From Sergeia podlipaevii (taxonomy: Eukaryota > Euglenozoa > Kinetoplastea > Trypanosomatida > Trypanosomatidae): a stretch of 31,750 nucleotides of DNA. Under the pieces are notes generated by a model. The model ran no database searches and had not been told where the DNA came from. It was given only the letters and a program-made list of their open reading frames with translations. Positions 18,201-28,594 of the stretch are shown here, piece after piece; positions within the stretch are counted from its first letter, which is position 1; every line of letters begins with the position of its first letter. The stretch lies in assembly GCA_030849805.1 (NCBI GenBank), contig JASANZ010002000.1:1-31750 (forward strand), read 5' to 3'. Made by a program: the position numbers and the translations under genes.

Positions 18201-19058
18201 GTCCCAAGCGGCGCCGCGTTGCGCGCAAATGCAATCGTCCGCGCTCGCACTCGCAGCGTCATGGTGATAACGTCTCCCGACCCATACACGATGCCATCCG
18301 CGGGATGTAGCCAGTTGGCCTTGTACCGCGTGAGCTCGCGACTGGCAGAGACACTGTTACAGTCTCGGAAAAAGTCGGTAAGAGAAAAGACAGACGCCTG
18401 GCGACGACGGCTTCCTGGGTGTGTGACTAACTCACGGGTCGGGCTATCGCTTGCAACGCAGGCGAGACCCACGTGATAGTAGCGCCCGAGTGAGTCCATC
18501 GTGAATCCACGCTGAATGCGCACAGAACAAGAGATCACATCACCGCTGGAGCCCTCCAAGGCGATGCCCTCGCAGGCGTAGCTGGTGGTAGGGTGCGGCG
18601 GCTGCAGCATGAGCGAACGGTACACCACCTTGCGGCCTCCAGAGAGTGCCTGTAAGTTTTCAGGTACTGAGACATCAGAGAAGCGCGGCTTGTAGCCTGG
18701 TGTTGTCACAGAGGCCGCAAGCATTGCACACTGCCGCCAGAGCCGCAGTGGGTTAAAGGCAAAGACGCCAAAACCGGCGCGGGAACCATGCATGACGCTG
18801 TATGCCGCTCGGAGAGCTGCGGTGCGGGTAGCCTCTATCACACGAGAACTGCACACCACTGATACAAGCACTTCAAGAACGTCCACAGGGGCAGAGACGC
18901 AGCGCAGTGCTACGGAAAGGGTAGCGACATACCCAGAGAGAAGGCTGTTGTAAACCATCAGCGCAACGCATCGCTTCACGCGGGAAGTCGCAGCATTTCG
19001 CTGTGCCTCAGTGAGTTGTAACATGCCTTGTTGTTTGGTGCGTCTCTTCGCCCCCTCA

Positions 19059-19090
<32 letters not shown>

Positions 19091-22000
19091 CTCTCCTTCT
19101 TCTTCTTCCTCGTGATGCAGAGTACTAGTACTGCCGCTATTGCCGCCGCTTCTCTCGGCATTGGGAGCTTCGCAGCGGTGATGGTGGTGCGTTAGGTCTG
19201 CCTCTTCTGGCAGCGCCTCCGCGGAGGCGACCAGCTGTTCGACCAAGCGCTCTAGCGGCGCACAGCAGCTGTCAATAAACCCACACAGCACGTCATCTAA
19301 AGCCATGCCACCTGCACCGCTCTTAGCAATATTACCATTGCTATTATTGTTGTGGTCACTTGAGTGTTTGTCGCCACCCCTTTCTACTGTCGCCGTCTTC
19401 GCTGCAGCGGCGGCCGATGGGCTACCGAGTGCAGAAGGAGAAACGGAGAGGGAGGCTTGCCCACCGCGTGAGTGTCGCTGGCGATGCGCCGCGAAGAGCA
19501 CCAGATAGTGCATGACACGAGCAGCGAGAAGAGAGACACCAAAGAGGGTGGGCTTTCCCTGATGCTGCTGCCCACGTCGATCCATCACACCTCTCCCCGC
19601 ACGCCTGTCAAACATCCCAGCTGGCGCAGGCGACCCAGTGGTAGGTGGCGGAGAGGGGGAGGCAGATCTGCTGACGCTTGCACACCACGCCGCGGGTGAG
19701 CTTCCACGAGGAGGGCTGACTGTGATGCGAAAGCTCGCGGAGCGACTCATGTTATCCGCGCAACCAATGACAAGATACAAGTCATCCGGCGGAAGTGGTA
19801 GTGACGCCACCTCAAGCTGGTTGAACAACACCGTAACGCACCAGCGGGCCTGCGCAAAGCCGAAGCGCATGCTCACCGTATCGCCTGCCCGCCATGGGGG
19901 TAGCAACGGACGGCAGGCAATGCCATCAGGGCCGCGAAGTTCACCAGTTGAGAAAACATAGATACCCTTGCTGTCCTTTTCTAGGAGTGTCGCACCCCGT
20001 GCACTTGGCACAAAGGACGACAGACCTAGAAACACCTTCTCCAAGGCGTTATTCATGAAGTAAATTTCCACCAGCGCAGTTGCGGCCCCCAATGCACTGC
20101 GGTAGCGAAACACCGGTTCATCGCCGTAGGCAAAAGCACAGTTGTGCGAGGACAAGAAAACACCCGGTGCCTCTTCACGCGCGCCGGTGATGTTGAACGG
20201 TATCGACGATGGCAAAGTAGAGAAAGAGGGGGGAGAGGAGTCTCCGTCAGGGTTTGGTAGCGAGATCGCCCCTGGCGCCTCCGTGAAACTGCCGGAATCA
20301 CTCAACTGCAATGCCAGCGCCTGGATAAAGTTCCGCTCCGCCGCCTCGCTATCCACCATGAAAGACTCCGTGCGGCTTAAATTTGTGAAATTGGGTAGAA
20401 GCGCGGTCAGCTGTGCCGCGACGTCTCCACGGATGCGCGAGATATCACTGGCGTCAAGCGGCGAGGCAAAAAGAGAAAGGGTGAGTGCCGCAAAGGGTGC
20501 GTACGACCAGGGATGTAACAAAAACTGCTGCGGGGAGCTGCGCTTGCCCAACTCCACCTGCATCAGAGAGCGCAAGGTGAGAGATACGTGCGAGAGCAAG
20601 TCCTGCACCCCAGACTGCAGGGACTCTTCTGCCGCTGAGCCACAGCCACAAACGGTGTCAAGAAAGTGGCTCTGAGGATAGAGGTGGTACTTCACCGAAA
20701 GCGAGGAAAGGCTAGTCGTCCCATACGAAAGAGACTCGTCACTTGTGGCATCACTTTGCAGCAGAGCTGCAGCGGAGGAAGGCGGCGGCATCATAAGAAG
20801 CTGCTTTGTCGTTGCAGACACGAGGGCCAATTGTCGTGGGCTTGCGTGTGGCGTGCAGCATCGGCGCAAGAGCTGTACAACGAGCATCTTCACCTCCGCA
20901 AGCCGCGCGCGCTGGCGCATGAACGCTTCCAAGCCGGCGCTTGTAACGCCAAAAGCAAGAGCGGGATATATTTCTTTTCTTCTTCCCTCCGCCGCTTCCG
21001 CCGCCTCCTTCTCGTCCTCGTCATCCCCGCTAGAGGCGTGTGCAGCAGAGTGGGAAGAATAGAGCGCGATGGCAGCCTCCGTAATAGACGCCGGTGTAGC
21101 CGATGGCGTCGCTGCCACCCTTGAAGTTATGAAGTCTGCCACCTCTGTGGCCCACAGGCACCCACCCAAAGCAGCACTCGCTAAGCTAACGCGACGCAGT
21201 ACGTCCACCCACACCCGCGACCTCCAGTCAAGCGGCTTCTCATGTCGATTGTAGTATCTCTGCTGCCAGCGCACAAGATGGGCAATAGTGAGGAGACACG
21301 CACGCACGCCGGCCACATCCGACTCACGGCATCGCACACGCAGTCGTAGTTCCTGCGTGGTCATGCGTCGTATAGACATCACAAATGCATCTGAAAAGGC
21401 GCTGTCGTGATGTTCGTTCGACGTGGCAGCAGCAACTTCATTGGGTTCCTTCTTCTTCTCCACCGCCTCCATCTTTCGTGGGGCAAGCCCGCCGCGTAGC
21501 AGCAGCGAGGCGCCTGAAGTCGAAAAGATGCGCTCGCATCGTCTTGCGGCCGCTGCTGCGTCTTGATCTACAGTGGCGCCTACACTCAAGTCACCGCCGT
21601 TCATGCTGGTTCCGTTGACGTTTCTCAGTATGACTGACACAATAGCTTCCGCTACGCTGCGCTGAGCCATGAGCAACGCCAGAGACCACTCTGACCTCCA
21701 GTGCATGTCCAAGCAAAGACTAACCTCCACAGATATATCGACCGTTAAAAGAGGTGGAGCTGCGCTGGACGTAGCAGTGCTAGGACGCCACATAATCAAT
21801 ATCTGGCAAGGTCCACTGTGTCCCATGCTCTCACCTTGTGTGGGCACAAACGATTGCGGAAGAACGTCATTGCCTACGCGGTCGGATGTGCCTATGGGTC
21901 CAACAAGCCCCGTCGCTGCTGCCGCTGCTGCTGTTGTTGTCGTCGGTGCTCTAACGGGAATGATGAGCAGTCGCGTCCCTGTATCTGTGGAGTCCGCCTG

Positions 22001-23974
22001 TACTACCGTCAGCGACACGCGCCGCGCATTGCCAGCGTGAAGGACAGCTGACTGGGATTGCTTTGGAGGAGGGGCATTGAGCCCAGTTCCAGCATTGCCA
22101 ACTTTTATTTCGTTTTCTGTCGGGGAAGTCACCGCGCTGCCGCTAAGAAGTGTGTAAGATCGCAGCGTGGGGGGATGAAAAAGTAATGGCGCAGTTGCTG
22201 CTTCTGACAGGGGAGCGCCAGCAGTGCTCGTGCGGTAGCTAGCGGACGACTGCATCGATTGATCTTCAGCGGCACCACCGCCGCTGGCTGCAGTAGTGGT
22301 AGTAGTGGTGGGTATCTCGTGAAACATGACCTCGTCAGTTTCCGAGCTTCCCTCATCATGTTCCGCATCTGTTTCCTCTTCGTGTCCATCATCATCATCA
22401 TCATCATCGTCATCATCGTCATCATCCTCTTCAGCCTCTTCCAAGGATGTGTACTTGGCACTCGACTGACCGCTGACAAACTCCGCAGTTGCAACCCTCG
22501 AATGTGAATCAACTGGTACAGACGGCACCACATCACGGAGCACCGTCGCACGCACCTTGGTGGTAAAGGAGATATCTGAAGCAGAAGTCGCGCCACAGCC
22601 GATGGTACGCGTGTACTTTGGTGCCTCCGCTTCCCGCAGGATACGCCCAAGCCTCGGCAACTCGCGTGCAGGCCACGACACCAGGGGCACCAAGTAAAGG
22701 AGTGGCAAGAGACAGTGGAAGACAAACCACTGCAGGTAGTGTTCCTCAGCAGCAGACTCACTAGCCACGGCTGCAGTGATAACGGCAGGCACACCGCCGC
22801 TGCTGTCGTGATGGTGATTGCGTAGAAGGGCAGTAGCGCGGGCCGACACGGCATCAAGAAGTGATGCAAATCCTCTGGCAGCGCGCGGGGTATGTTCAGC
22901 CATCGCTGCAAGCCGGAGCGCCGCGTGAATCATTCTGCCCGCCTCCGCATCCCGCGCCAGCAGCGCGGCCGTTGAAGAAGTCGATCCCGCTCCCCTCGAG
23001 CCCTCGCCGCTAGTCGTCGGCATGGATGCAGCAGCGGCGGCGGCGGCGGCAGCAGCGTTCGCCATGTCCTCGCAGCGGGTGCGGAGCCACATATCGCCTA
23101 GGGTGTCATCGTGCACATAAAGTAGCAGCGGGTCTTCCTTGTGTACCTCAGGAAAATCACCGCAGCTACTGGCAACTTCCTCCTCCTCGCCCTCCACGGC
23201 GTCACCTCTGCCAGCTTCGTCGTCACTCGCACTATCACCACCGCTTGGAAACTGTGCTTTCGTCTCGTCACTACCGTGGCCCCGCCTATGCAGTTGATTT
23301 TGATCACACCGCTCCTCCTCTGGATCCCAGTGCGATGTCACGGCAGCGTTTGACGAGGAAGACGAAAGCCCCACATAACTCTTCACAGAGACTACATTTC
23401 TTGTTTCCGTCCCAGATGAACTACATGGCAATGGCGATGCGTTAGACCTCGGGAACGCTGTGATAGGCGACGAGTTGGTGGTGCAAGGAGCAACGTTGGT
23501 AAGATTCTGTACAATGGCATCGCTGCGTCGCTGGCCTCGCACCTCGCCTTCTTGCTTCCCCCTCTCCTCACCTCTTCGGAGCGGTCGCGATGCCGTGAAG
23601 GGGAGCTGACACCCATCGCCACTGGCGTCAACATCCTGCTGTGTGGCCTTTAGTGCCTCGGCAAAAAGAGCAGATCGCAGCGTGCCGCAGGTGACTGGCT
23701 CTCCTCCCGCCGCCTCTGCCTTGGCACAGCGCAACTGTTGAGTGATGCTACTCGCAATATCATTAATACTTTCCGCAAATGCGTGCTCAGAGGTGCGTGC
23801 GGATTCTGGTAACACACGAGGGACAGGAAAGTCCATGTCATCCATCGTGTAAAACTGTGAAGAGGGCTGCAGCAGAGACCAGCCCATGCTTGCCAGCGAG
23901 CTGCCTTGTAAACTCATTATTCCAGTGTCTGCACATTCCATCTTATGCAAAGATGAAAACACAGCCTTCTCCAT
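12227..23974 (-). CDS. Giant HECT-type E3 ubiquitin ligase with SPRY-like regions and RanBP2-type zinc fingers (3915 aa)
   Basis: The C-terminal part (residues about 3412-3915) is a HECT domain, which takes ubiquitin from an E2 onto a cysteine before passing it to substrate. It shows ...DDLQTRVCG, the block RFLMFCSGQGRLPLP, and LPTAHTCF with the catalytic Cys at residue 3882 (codon 12329-12331). Upstream lies a clear SPRY domain (about 3010-3184). Two RanBP2-type fingers precede it: W2495 with C2497/C2500/C2511/C2514, and W2523 with C2525/C2528/C2540/C2543. A further Cys4 cluster follows (C2572/C2575/C2593/C2596). Two weaker SPRY or concanavalin-like regions lie near 1262-1417 and 1762-1949. 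Acidic runs occur near 517-530 and 1622-1642. The frame extends to a TTG at 24082, but the first ATG is at 23974, which I chose; the hydrophobic stretch before it is leader sequence. RanBP2 fingers often bind ubiquitin and SPRY domains bind protein partners; the substrates are unknown. It resembles the very large HECT ligases (HERC1/HECTD4 class) in size only. Confidence 0.94.
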
Positions 23975-24080
23975 GATGATTTCAGAATCAATCGTATGTG
24001 ATATATATATATAAACAAAAAAAAGGCAAATATTTATAAATATACAAAGACAACTGGTTAAAGTGAGGTTTGTACTAAGC

Positions 24081-24373
24081 AATAATCACGCTGAAGCAAC
24101 AGAGAGAGAGAAAAATATATACAATACAAAAATTTAGCAAAAATGCAGCTAGCCGGGTGAACCTAGCTATATGCAAAACTATAATATAAAAATAAAACGC
24201 AAATAATAATAATAATAATAAAATATTCAGTCAGTAGACGCGAAAGAGAAAAAAAAAGCGCTGAAAATAGAAAATAGAAAAAAAAAGATGTATATAAATA
24301 TAGCCGGATGTGAGCAACAACAAAAAAAAGGTGTTTGAGGAAAAGAGACTACTTGTTGTATCTACCCGCTCCC
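24081..24373. repeat. Direct repeat copy A (partner of 24405-24696)
   Basis: This 293-bp stretch is nearly identical to 24405-24696. Differences are few: A-run, AG-run and AAT-run lengths plus a handful of substitutions (for example GAGACT against GAGCCT near the right end). Both copies begin with AATAATCACGCTGAAG and end at TCTACCCGCTCCC. Copy A contains the probable HECT splice acceptor. Offset between the copies is 324 bp. Confidence 0.9.
24091..24115 (-). promoter_or_regulatory. Probable trans-splice acceptor of the HECT gene
   Basis: On the minus strand a TTTTTCTCTCTCTCT tract is followed by GTTGCTTCAG, with AG at 24092-24091. The resulting 116-nt leader contains no ATG before the start at 23974. 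This supports that start over the longer TTG-initiated frame. An identical acceptor is present in repeat copy B. Confidence 0.55.
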
Positions 24374-24403
24374 TTTCCCTTTTTTTTTTTCTCTTCCAGC
24401 CCC

Positions 24404-24404
24404 N
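24404..24404. other. Single ambiguous base (N) at a probable contig join
   Basis: The only N in the window sits exactly before the first base of repeat copy B and follows a stretch (24374-24403) found in neither copy. This is what a scaffolder leaves when two overlapping but non-identical contig ends are abutted. Confidence 0.8.
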
Positions 24405-24696
24405 AATAATCACGCTGAAGCAACAGAGAGAGAGAGAAATATATATACAATACTAAAATTTAGCAAAAATGCAGCTAGCCGGGTGAACCTAGCTATATGC
24501 AAAACTATAATATAAAAATAAAACGCAAATAATAATAATAATAAAATATTCAGTCAATAGACGCAAAAGAGAAAAAAAAAAGCGCTGAAAATAGAAAAAA
24601 AAAAAAAAGATGTATATAAATATAGCCGGATGTGAGCAACAACAAAAAAAAAGGTGTTTGAGGAAAAGAGCCTACTTGTTGTATCTACCCGCTCCC
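24405..24696. repeat. Direct repeat copy B (partner of 24081-24373)
   Basis: This 292-bp stretch repeats copy A immediately after the N. It includes a second copy of the pyrimidine tract and AG (AG at 24416-24415, minus strand). It may be the other allele of the same locus and not a real second copy. Confidence 0.9.
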
Positions 24697-26031
24697 CCCC
24701 TTCTGTGTGTTCGTCTTTTCTGTGCGCTCACTCAAGGCTCGCCTCACTCTCTGCGCTGCTGCTCACGCTATATTCCTGAGCTTTCCCGAACTTTCCTTCC
24801 TCCTTCTCCCAGCACGTCAATATATGCGGAAAGAAAGAAACAAATAAAAACACTGAACAACAGAGGATATATATATGTATTTATTTAAGGCTTCCTGCGC
24901 GTTTCGTCCTTTGCCTATTCTATGCACTCCTGTCTGTTTTCGTTATCTCCACTTGACTTCGCTTTTCTCTTTTTTTTTCTTCTGCTTCTAGTAGGCCACT
25001 CGTTTTACGTGTTTATATATATATATATGTGACCTTGGGTACGAGTTTGTGTTGTTATTGTTGTTGTGTGTGCGCTCTATATAAAGATATATTACGTTTA
25101 AATAAAAACAAAGCAATAAATGTATGAGCAAGAAGAACAGCTAATGATAATAACAGTAAAGCTTGCTTATGTCGCTTGCCACCTATATATATGTGTGTGT
25201 GTGTGCAACAGCTTTTGCTGATTCACCTTTTTCTCGTTTGTTTGCTTTTCTTTTCGTTTGCGTGCGTGTGTGTGGGCGACTCCTTCTCCCTTCTCTCACT
25301 TGATCCTTTCTTTGTGAGTATCAAAAAAAGAAAAAGAAAAAAATGTAAGCTTATAAAGCAAAGGCAACTTTTGCCTAAAAAAAAAAAAAAAAAATTGCAA
25401 TGGTGTGCCTTGTGTATGTGTGTGTTTCTGTGTGTCCAATTGAACGTGATCGTACTTGTCTTTCGCAAAAAAAGGAGGCAACGAGAGAAATATATAAACT
25501 AATTAACTAACTAAGGTAAGTGTGTGTATTTTAATGCTCCTTGCTGCTTAAAAAGAAGTGAGGAAAGATGAGGAGAGAGGAGAAAAAAAAGGGGGGTATA
25601 GTCTGGTAATACTAACTAAGAAAAACAATAAAGGATTCGCAAAAGCAACGCCAGCAAGAGTACATATTTAAGTGCATATTGGCCATCGGAAAAGAAAAAA
25701 AAAAATGTATGTTTTTGTCTGTTGATTGTTGAGTGAAAATTCGAACGATAGCAATCATCCTCTCTTCCTTATCGTGATAGACAAAAAAAAGGGGGGTGAG
25801 AGGCAAGAAACAGGAGCGCCACTAGTAAAAAAGAAGGATAACAGCAACGACAAAAAAAAAATAGGAGATATCAACTTCATACTGTATCAAGCCGCACATA
25901 AGAAAAAGGAGGGGACCACACATATTTATTCTCTTTGCTTTCTCTCGCTGTTTCATCACCGGCCCTCGCATTCTTATATCTTGTTGGTGTCGCCTTGCCT
26001 TTTCTTTTTCTTTGCTTCACTTCGCGGCGCA

Positions 26032-28035
26032 TCAAACATGTTCAGACCCCAAAGCAGAAAGCTGCTTCAGCATCGCATCCCCGGAAGTCATGGCGGTGCA
26101 ACCATAGCTAACCGCCTTACGCGGCTGTTCCGCCTCCCACTTCTTGAGATCATCATACTCTGCCACACTACCACCACCTAGTGCAAACACGATTGCTTGA
26201 GAGTAATACGTATCGTGCAGGTTAACTGGCTTGCGGGTGCGGGGATCATACCCAACGACAGAGTCCACAAGCTTTGCCCGTGCCCCACCACCACCACCAC
26301 TGGCTGCACCAGTGCCCATGCCGCTACTTGAGCCGACGCCGCCGGACGCTGCGCCGCCTGCAGGCGGGTCTTGCAGCAGGGCAGCTACTAACTTTGTCAG
26401 CGGCAACTCATTCTCCGCGCTGCCAGTGAGGGTGCTCGCGATGTTTTTGGCGATGTGCTGGGCAATACCCCAGCCGAAGCCCTCGCTTGCATTACCGCCT
26501 AGCTGTGGAGCCGTCGCTGATGTCGGGCTATGTGCTCCAAGAGACCAGTTGCGCAGATGCTTAAGATAAGTCAGAGCAGGGAATGTGGTGGATGGATTTT
26601 CGTCACACACACTTGTGAGTAGGCTGCTCACAAAGTCCTCTTCGTCCTTGGAGGTGCACATAAGATAGGCAACAAGGTACAGTCGTTGACGATCTTCAGG
26701 AGTGCCGCAGTGCTCGCGCAGCAAATTGGCAAACTCCTCCTTGTCAAGCGGCTCCCGGTGCAGCACGCCAAGCTCAATGCCGTGAAACTTATCTAAGTGG
26801 CGCTGACGAATCACCGAAAGAAAGCTGTACGCCAGCTTCGTGTGAGAATCCAAAAAGCGCTTCCTCTCCGCTAGTAGCGGCGCGCTCGCCAGCAACTTCG
26901 ACATGGCGCTAGCGTCTGACTCCCCTTCATGTGACGTGGCCGTGGACTCCTCAGCAAGCGTGGCATACTCCGCCTTGTATTCACGCAGGGCAATTTCGAT
27001 ACTGCCGCCTACAGTGCCAAAGTCCTCCTGGCAGTGGGCGGCGTAGAAAGTGTCACGGTCGGGATCAATTTCGAATACCTCATCCACTCCCCCTTCCACC
27101 ACCGCGGAGCACTTGTTGAGTTGCATGCCGGCGATATCCACAAGGAGGCCACGATAAGAGAAAGGATGATGAAGCGCAGTGGCGATATCGCTAGCGCGAT
27201 CCACAATGAGAAGCACAGGGCGGCCAAACACCGCCGCTGGCGCCGGCACTAACTGTCGGTCATTGAGAGTGTCATTCAAGCGCACCCCAAGGCGCCGCGC
27301 CACCTCCTCCGCCGCGCCAGTGCGTGAGTGTGCGATGACAGGTAGAGCCTGGAGAGAGAGCAGCACGTGCGAGAGCCCAAGCACCACTGCGTTGACGTGC
27401 GCCTCGATCTCTTGGTCCTGCGCGGCCTGCTTGTTGAGAGTTAAAAAAGAGTTCGGAAGCATGAGAGAGAAGAGATCCTCAGAGAGGGCCACGTAGTTGA
27501 GCGTGCGGTCAAGCACCTTGATGTGCTGGATCGAAGCGAGGCCTGTGCCAGCCAGCTGCTGAGCAAGGGACTCTAATTGCTCACGTGGCACTTGAGCGGT
27601 AAAGTTGATATACATCCATTCGTACAGCTCCTGGCCACAATCTTGTGCGATGCGAGCAATATTCTCCGCGGAAGGAGCACAAAAGTAAATGGCAGGTGCT
27701 CCAGGCACAGGATCGCGCTCAGTGTTGATGTGCATGTAGAGTGTAATGCCAAGCTCACGCAGATCGCCAACGTTGAGAAGTGGTGCCATCACATCTCGAC
27801 CCCAATCGTCAAAAATAAGAAGCCGCCACACAGTCGTCGTTGAAGCGTTCTCGCCGTAGCTAACGCCTATGCCATAATCAGGTGCCAGAGAGTCATCCGT
27901 GGAGAACGCGCGAGACTCAAGAGGCACTGCTTTCTGTATCATATCACGTAAGACCGCCTTCTCCTTAGCCCGCAAAACGTGCTTGGCGGGAGCTTGGTGG
28001 CCAAGAGGCTGCATAAAAGAAAGAGGAGCCTGCAT
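26032..28035 (-). CDS. SLY1: Sly1/SCFD1-type Sec1/Munc18 (SM) family protein (667 aa)
   Basis: Sly1 proteins bind the ER-Golgi syntaxins and help SNARE complexes assemble for vesicle fusion between ER and Golgi. The SM signature is clear at the N-terminus: VWRLLIFDDWGRDVMAPLL (residues about 69-87), then DLRELGITLYMHI and PAIYFCAPSAENI (about 114-126) followed by YINFTAQVPREQLESLA (about 142-158). This is the Sly1 pattern of 'PavYFv.Pt.eNI..i..D...Y..yyiNF'. The C-terminus has YGCTAMTSGDAMLKQLSALG, the conserved SM end block. Length is close to the usual 640-670 aa. A Gly/Ser/Ala-rich insert (residues about 555-585) is the only unusual part. The open frame reaches a TTG at 28209, but the extension is a His-Thr run encoded by a GT repeat; the first ATG is at 28035, which I chose. 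No membrane segment, as expected for a peripheral protein. Sly1 over Vps45, Vps33 or Sec1 is a judgement from these blocks. Confidence 0.92.
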   Translation of the reverse strand: MQAPLSFMQPLGHQAPAKHVLRAKEKAVLRDMIQKAVPLESRAFSTDDSLAPDYGIGVSYGENASTTTVWRLLIFDDWGRDVMAPLLNVGDLRELGITLYMHINTERDPVPGAPAIYFCAPSAENIARIAQDCGQELYEWMYINFTAQVPREQLESLAQQLAGTGLASIQHIKVLDRTLNYVALSEDLFSLMLPNSFLTLNKQAAQDQEIEAHVNAVVLGLSHVLLSLQALPVIAHSRTGAAEEVARRLGVRLNDTLNDRQLVPAPAAVFGRPVLLIVDRASDIATALHHPFSYRGLLVDIAGMQLNKCSAVVEGGVDEVFEIDPDRDTFYAAHCQEDFGTVGGSIEIALREYKAEYATLAEESTATSHEGESDASAMSKLLASAPLLAERKRFLDSHTKLAYSFLSVIRQRHLDKFHGIELGVLHREPLDKEEFANLLREHCGTPEDRQRLYLVAYLMCTSKDEEDFVSSLLTSVCDENPSTTFPALTYLKHLRNWSLGAHSPTSATAPQLGGNASEGFGWGIAQHIAKNIASTLTGSAENELPLTKLVAALLQDPPAGGAASGGVGSSSGMGTGAASGGGGGARAKLVDSVVGYDPRTRKPVNLHDTYYSQAIVFALGGGSVAEYDDLKKWEAEQPRKAVSYGCTAMTSGDAMLKQLSALGSEHV

Positions 28036-28086
28036 GACTGCTAAAACGTGTGCTGTAATGCAAGCAGATATGCTTATATGTATGTT

Positions 28087-28089
<3 letters not shown>

Positions 28090-28131
<42 letters not shown>
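28090..28131. repeat. Dinucleotide microsatellite, (GT)21
   Basis: An uninterrupted GT run of about 42 bp reads as (CA)n in the leader of the SLY1 transcript. It starts 55 bp upstream of the SLY1 ATG. In the longer, non-ATG-initiated frame it would encode a Thr-His run, which I consider untranslated. Confidence 0.95.
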
Positions 28132-28134
<3 letters not shown>

Positions 28135-28315
28135 CAAGCACCAATGTGGGGCTACTCTTACCTCTACTAGATGTATATCGATGCCTTTTCTTTCTGCACC
28201 GTAGTTCAATCTTGACTCTTTCTTGTTGATTGTTGTTCAGCGTCACGCTAGAGCTACAAGATACTGAGAACAAGAAGCTGGTTGTAAAGTGATAATCAAA
28301 TGTTTGAGTGAATAC

Positions 28316-28366
28316 CTTATAAATCATGTAATAGAAAAAAAAAAGAGTAAAGAAGAAAAAAAAAAG
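28316..28366 (-). promoter_or_regulatory. Possible trans-splice acceptor of SLY1
   Basis: Two T-rich tracts on the minus strand (28366-28334) are followed by the first AG at 28317-28316. Use of this AG would give a leader of about 280 nt that includes the CA repeat and has no ATG. AGs just before the ATG (TTTTAGCAGTCATG) are an alternative and would remove the repeat from the mRNA. Confidence 0.35.
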
Positions 28367-28594
28367 GCAGATAAGAAATATTATTTCATACACAAAAAAA
28401 TGCAATGTGCATACAAGCAAAAAAAAAAAAAAAAATAGAGAGTAGTGTCTATATATATAGAAGAAATGCAATAGAGCATTCGGCGCCATTTATACTGTAA
28501 GCAATAAAAACACCTACACAAGCCCACAATGCATCTTTCTTTTCTTTTCCTTCCCTCCATCTTCTCCTCTCTCCTCCCCCACCCCCTACTACTA

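Larger units (their letters stand above)
23975..26031. other. Long spacer (about 2.06 kb) between the Sly1 and HECT genes
   Basis: No credible protein or tRNA gene was found. The stretch holds the 116-nt HECT leader, a direct repeat of about 292 bp split by a single N, AAT-triplet runs (near 24205-24221 and 24527-24545), TA runs (near 25014-25028), GT runs (near 25192-25205) and many A runs, including about 17-18 A near 25378-25394. From about 24374 to 25320 the plus strand is unusually pyrimidine-rich, opposite to the flanks. The short plus-strand reading frames here are low-complexity and look spurious. It is three to six times longer than the other spacers. Confidence 0.7.
28036..28594. 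other. Spacer: 3' UTR of the CtIP-like gene and 5' leader of SLY1
   Basis: This 559-bp stretch has no gene. It contains a GT microsatellite, several A runs on the plus strand (T runs on the coding strand) between 28334 and 28435, and a C/T-rich plus-strand patch near 28535-28590. The coding strand has no ATG between about 28315 and 28036, which agrees with translation starting at 28035 even if the leader is long. Confidence 0.7.

Noticed and set aside
22129..22911. 260-aa minus-strand frame overlapping the HECT gene
   Set aside because: It is a shifted frame of the HECT coding sequence; its Met- and Arg-rich low-complexity stretch comes from the Asp-run repeat read out of frame.
23975..24082. 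N-terminal hydrophobic extension of the HECT protein, resembling a signal anchor (SCLCIFINICLFFVYIYIS)
   Set aside because: The extension starts at a TTG and is encoded by AT-rich leader sequence. The first ATG is at 23974, and the likely splice acceptor at 24091 gives a leader without any ATG.
24081..24696. The direct repeat as a transposon or its terminal repeats
   Set aside because: There is no coding sequence between the copies, no target-site duplication and no known retroelement feature. The N at the junction points to assembly.
25176..25502. 108-aa plus-strand frame in the long spacer
   Set aside because: It is built from GT, T and A runs, with Cys/Val, Phe/Leu and Lys stretches and no family features.
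24700..26030. Possible tRNA or snoRNA genes in the long spacer
   Set aside because: I found no tRNA B-box-like GTTCGAATC motif, and no paired C and D boxes with a credible guide layout.
28036..28209. N-terminal extension of Sly1 with a Thr-His run
   Set aside because: It starts at a TTG and translates the GT microsatellite. Sly1 proteins begin near the ATG at 28035, and the length then fits the family.
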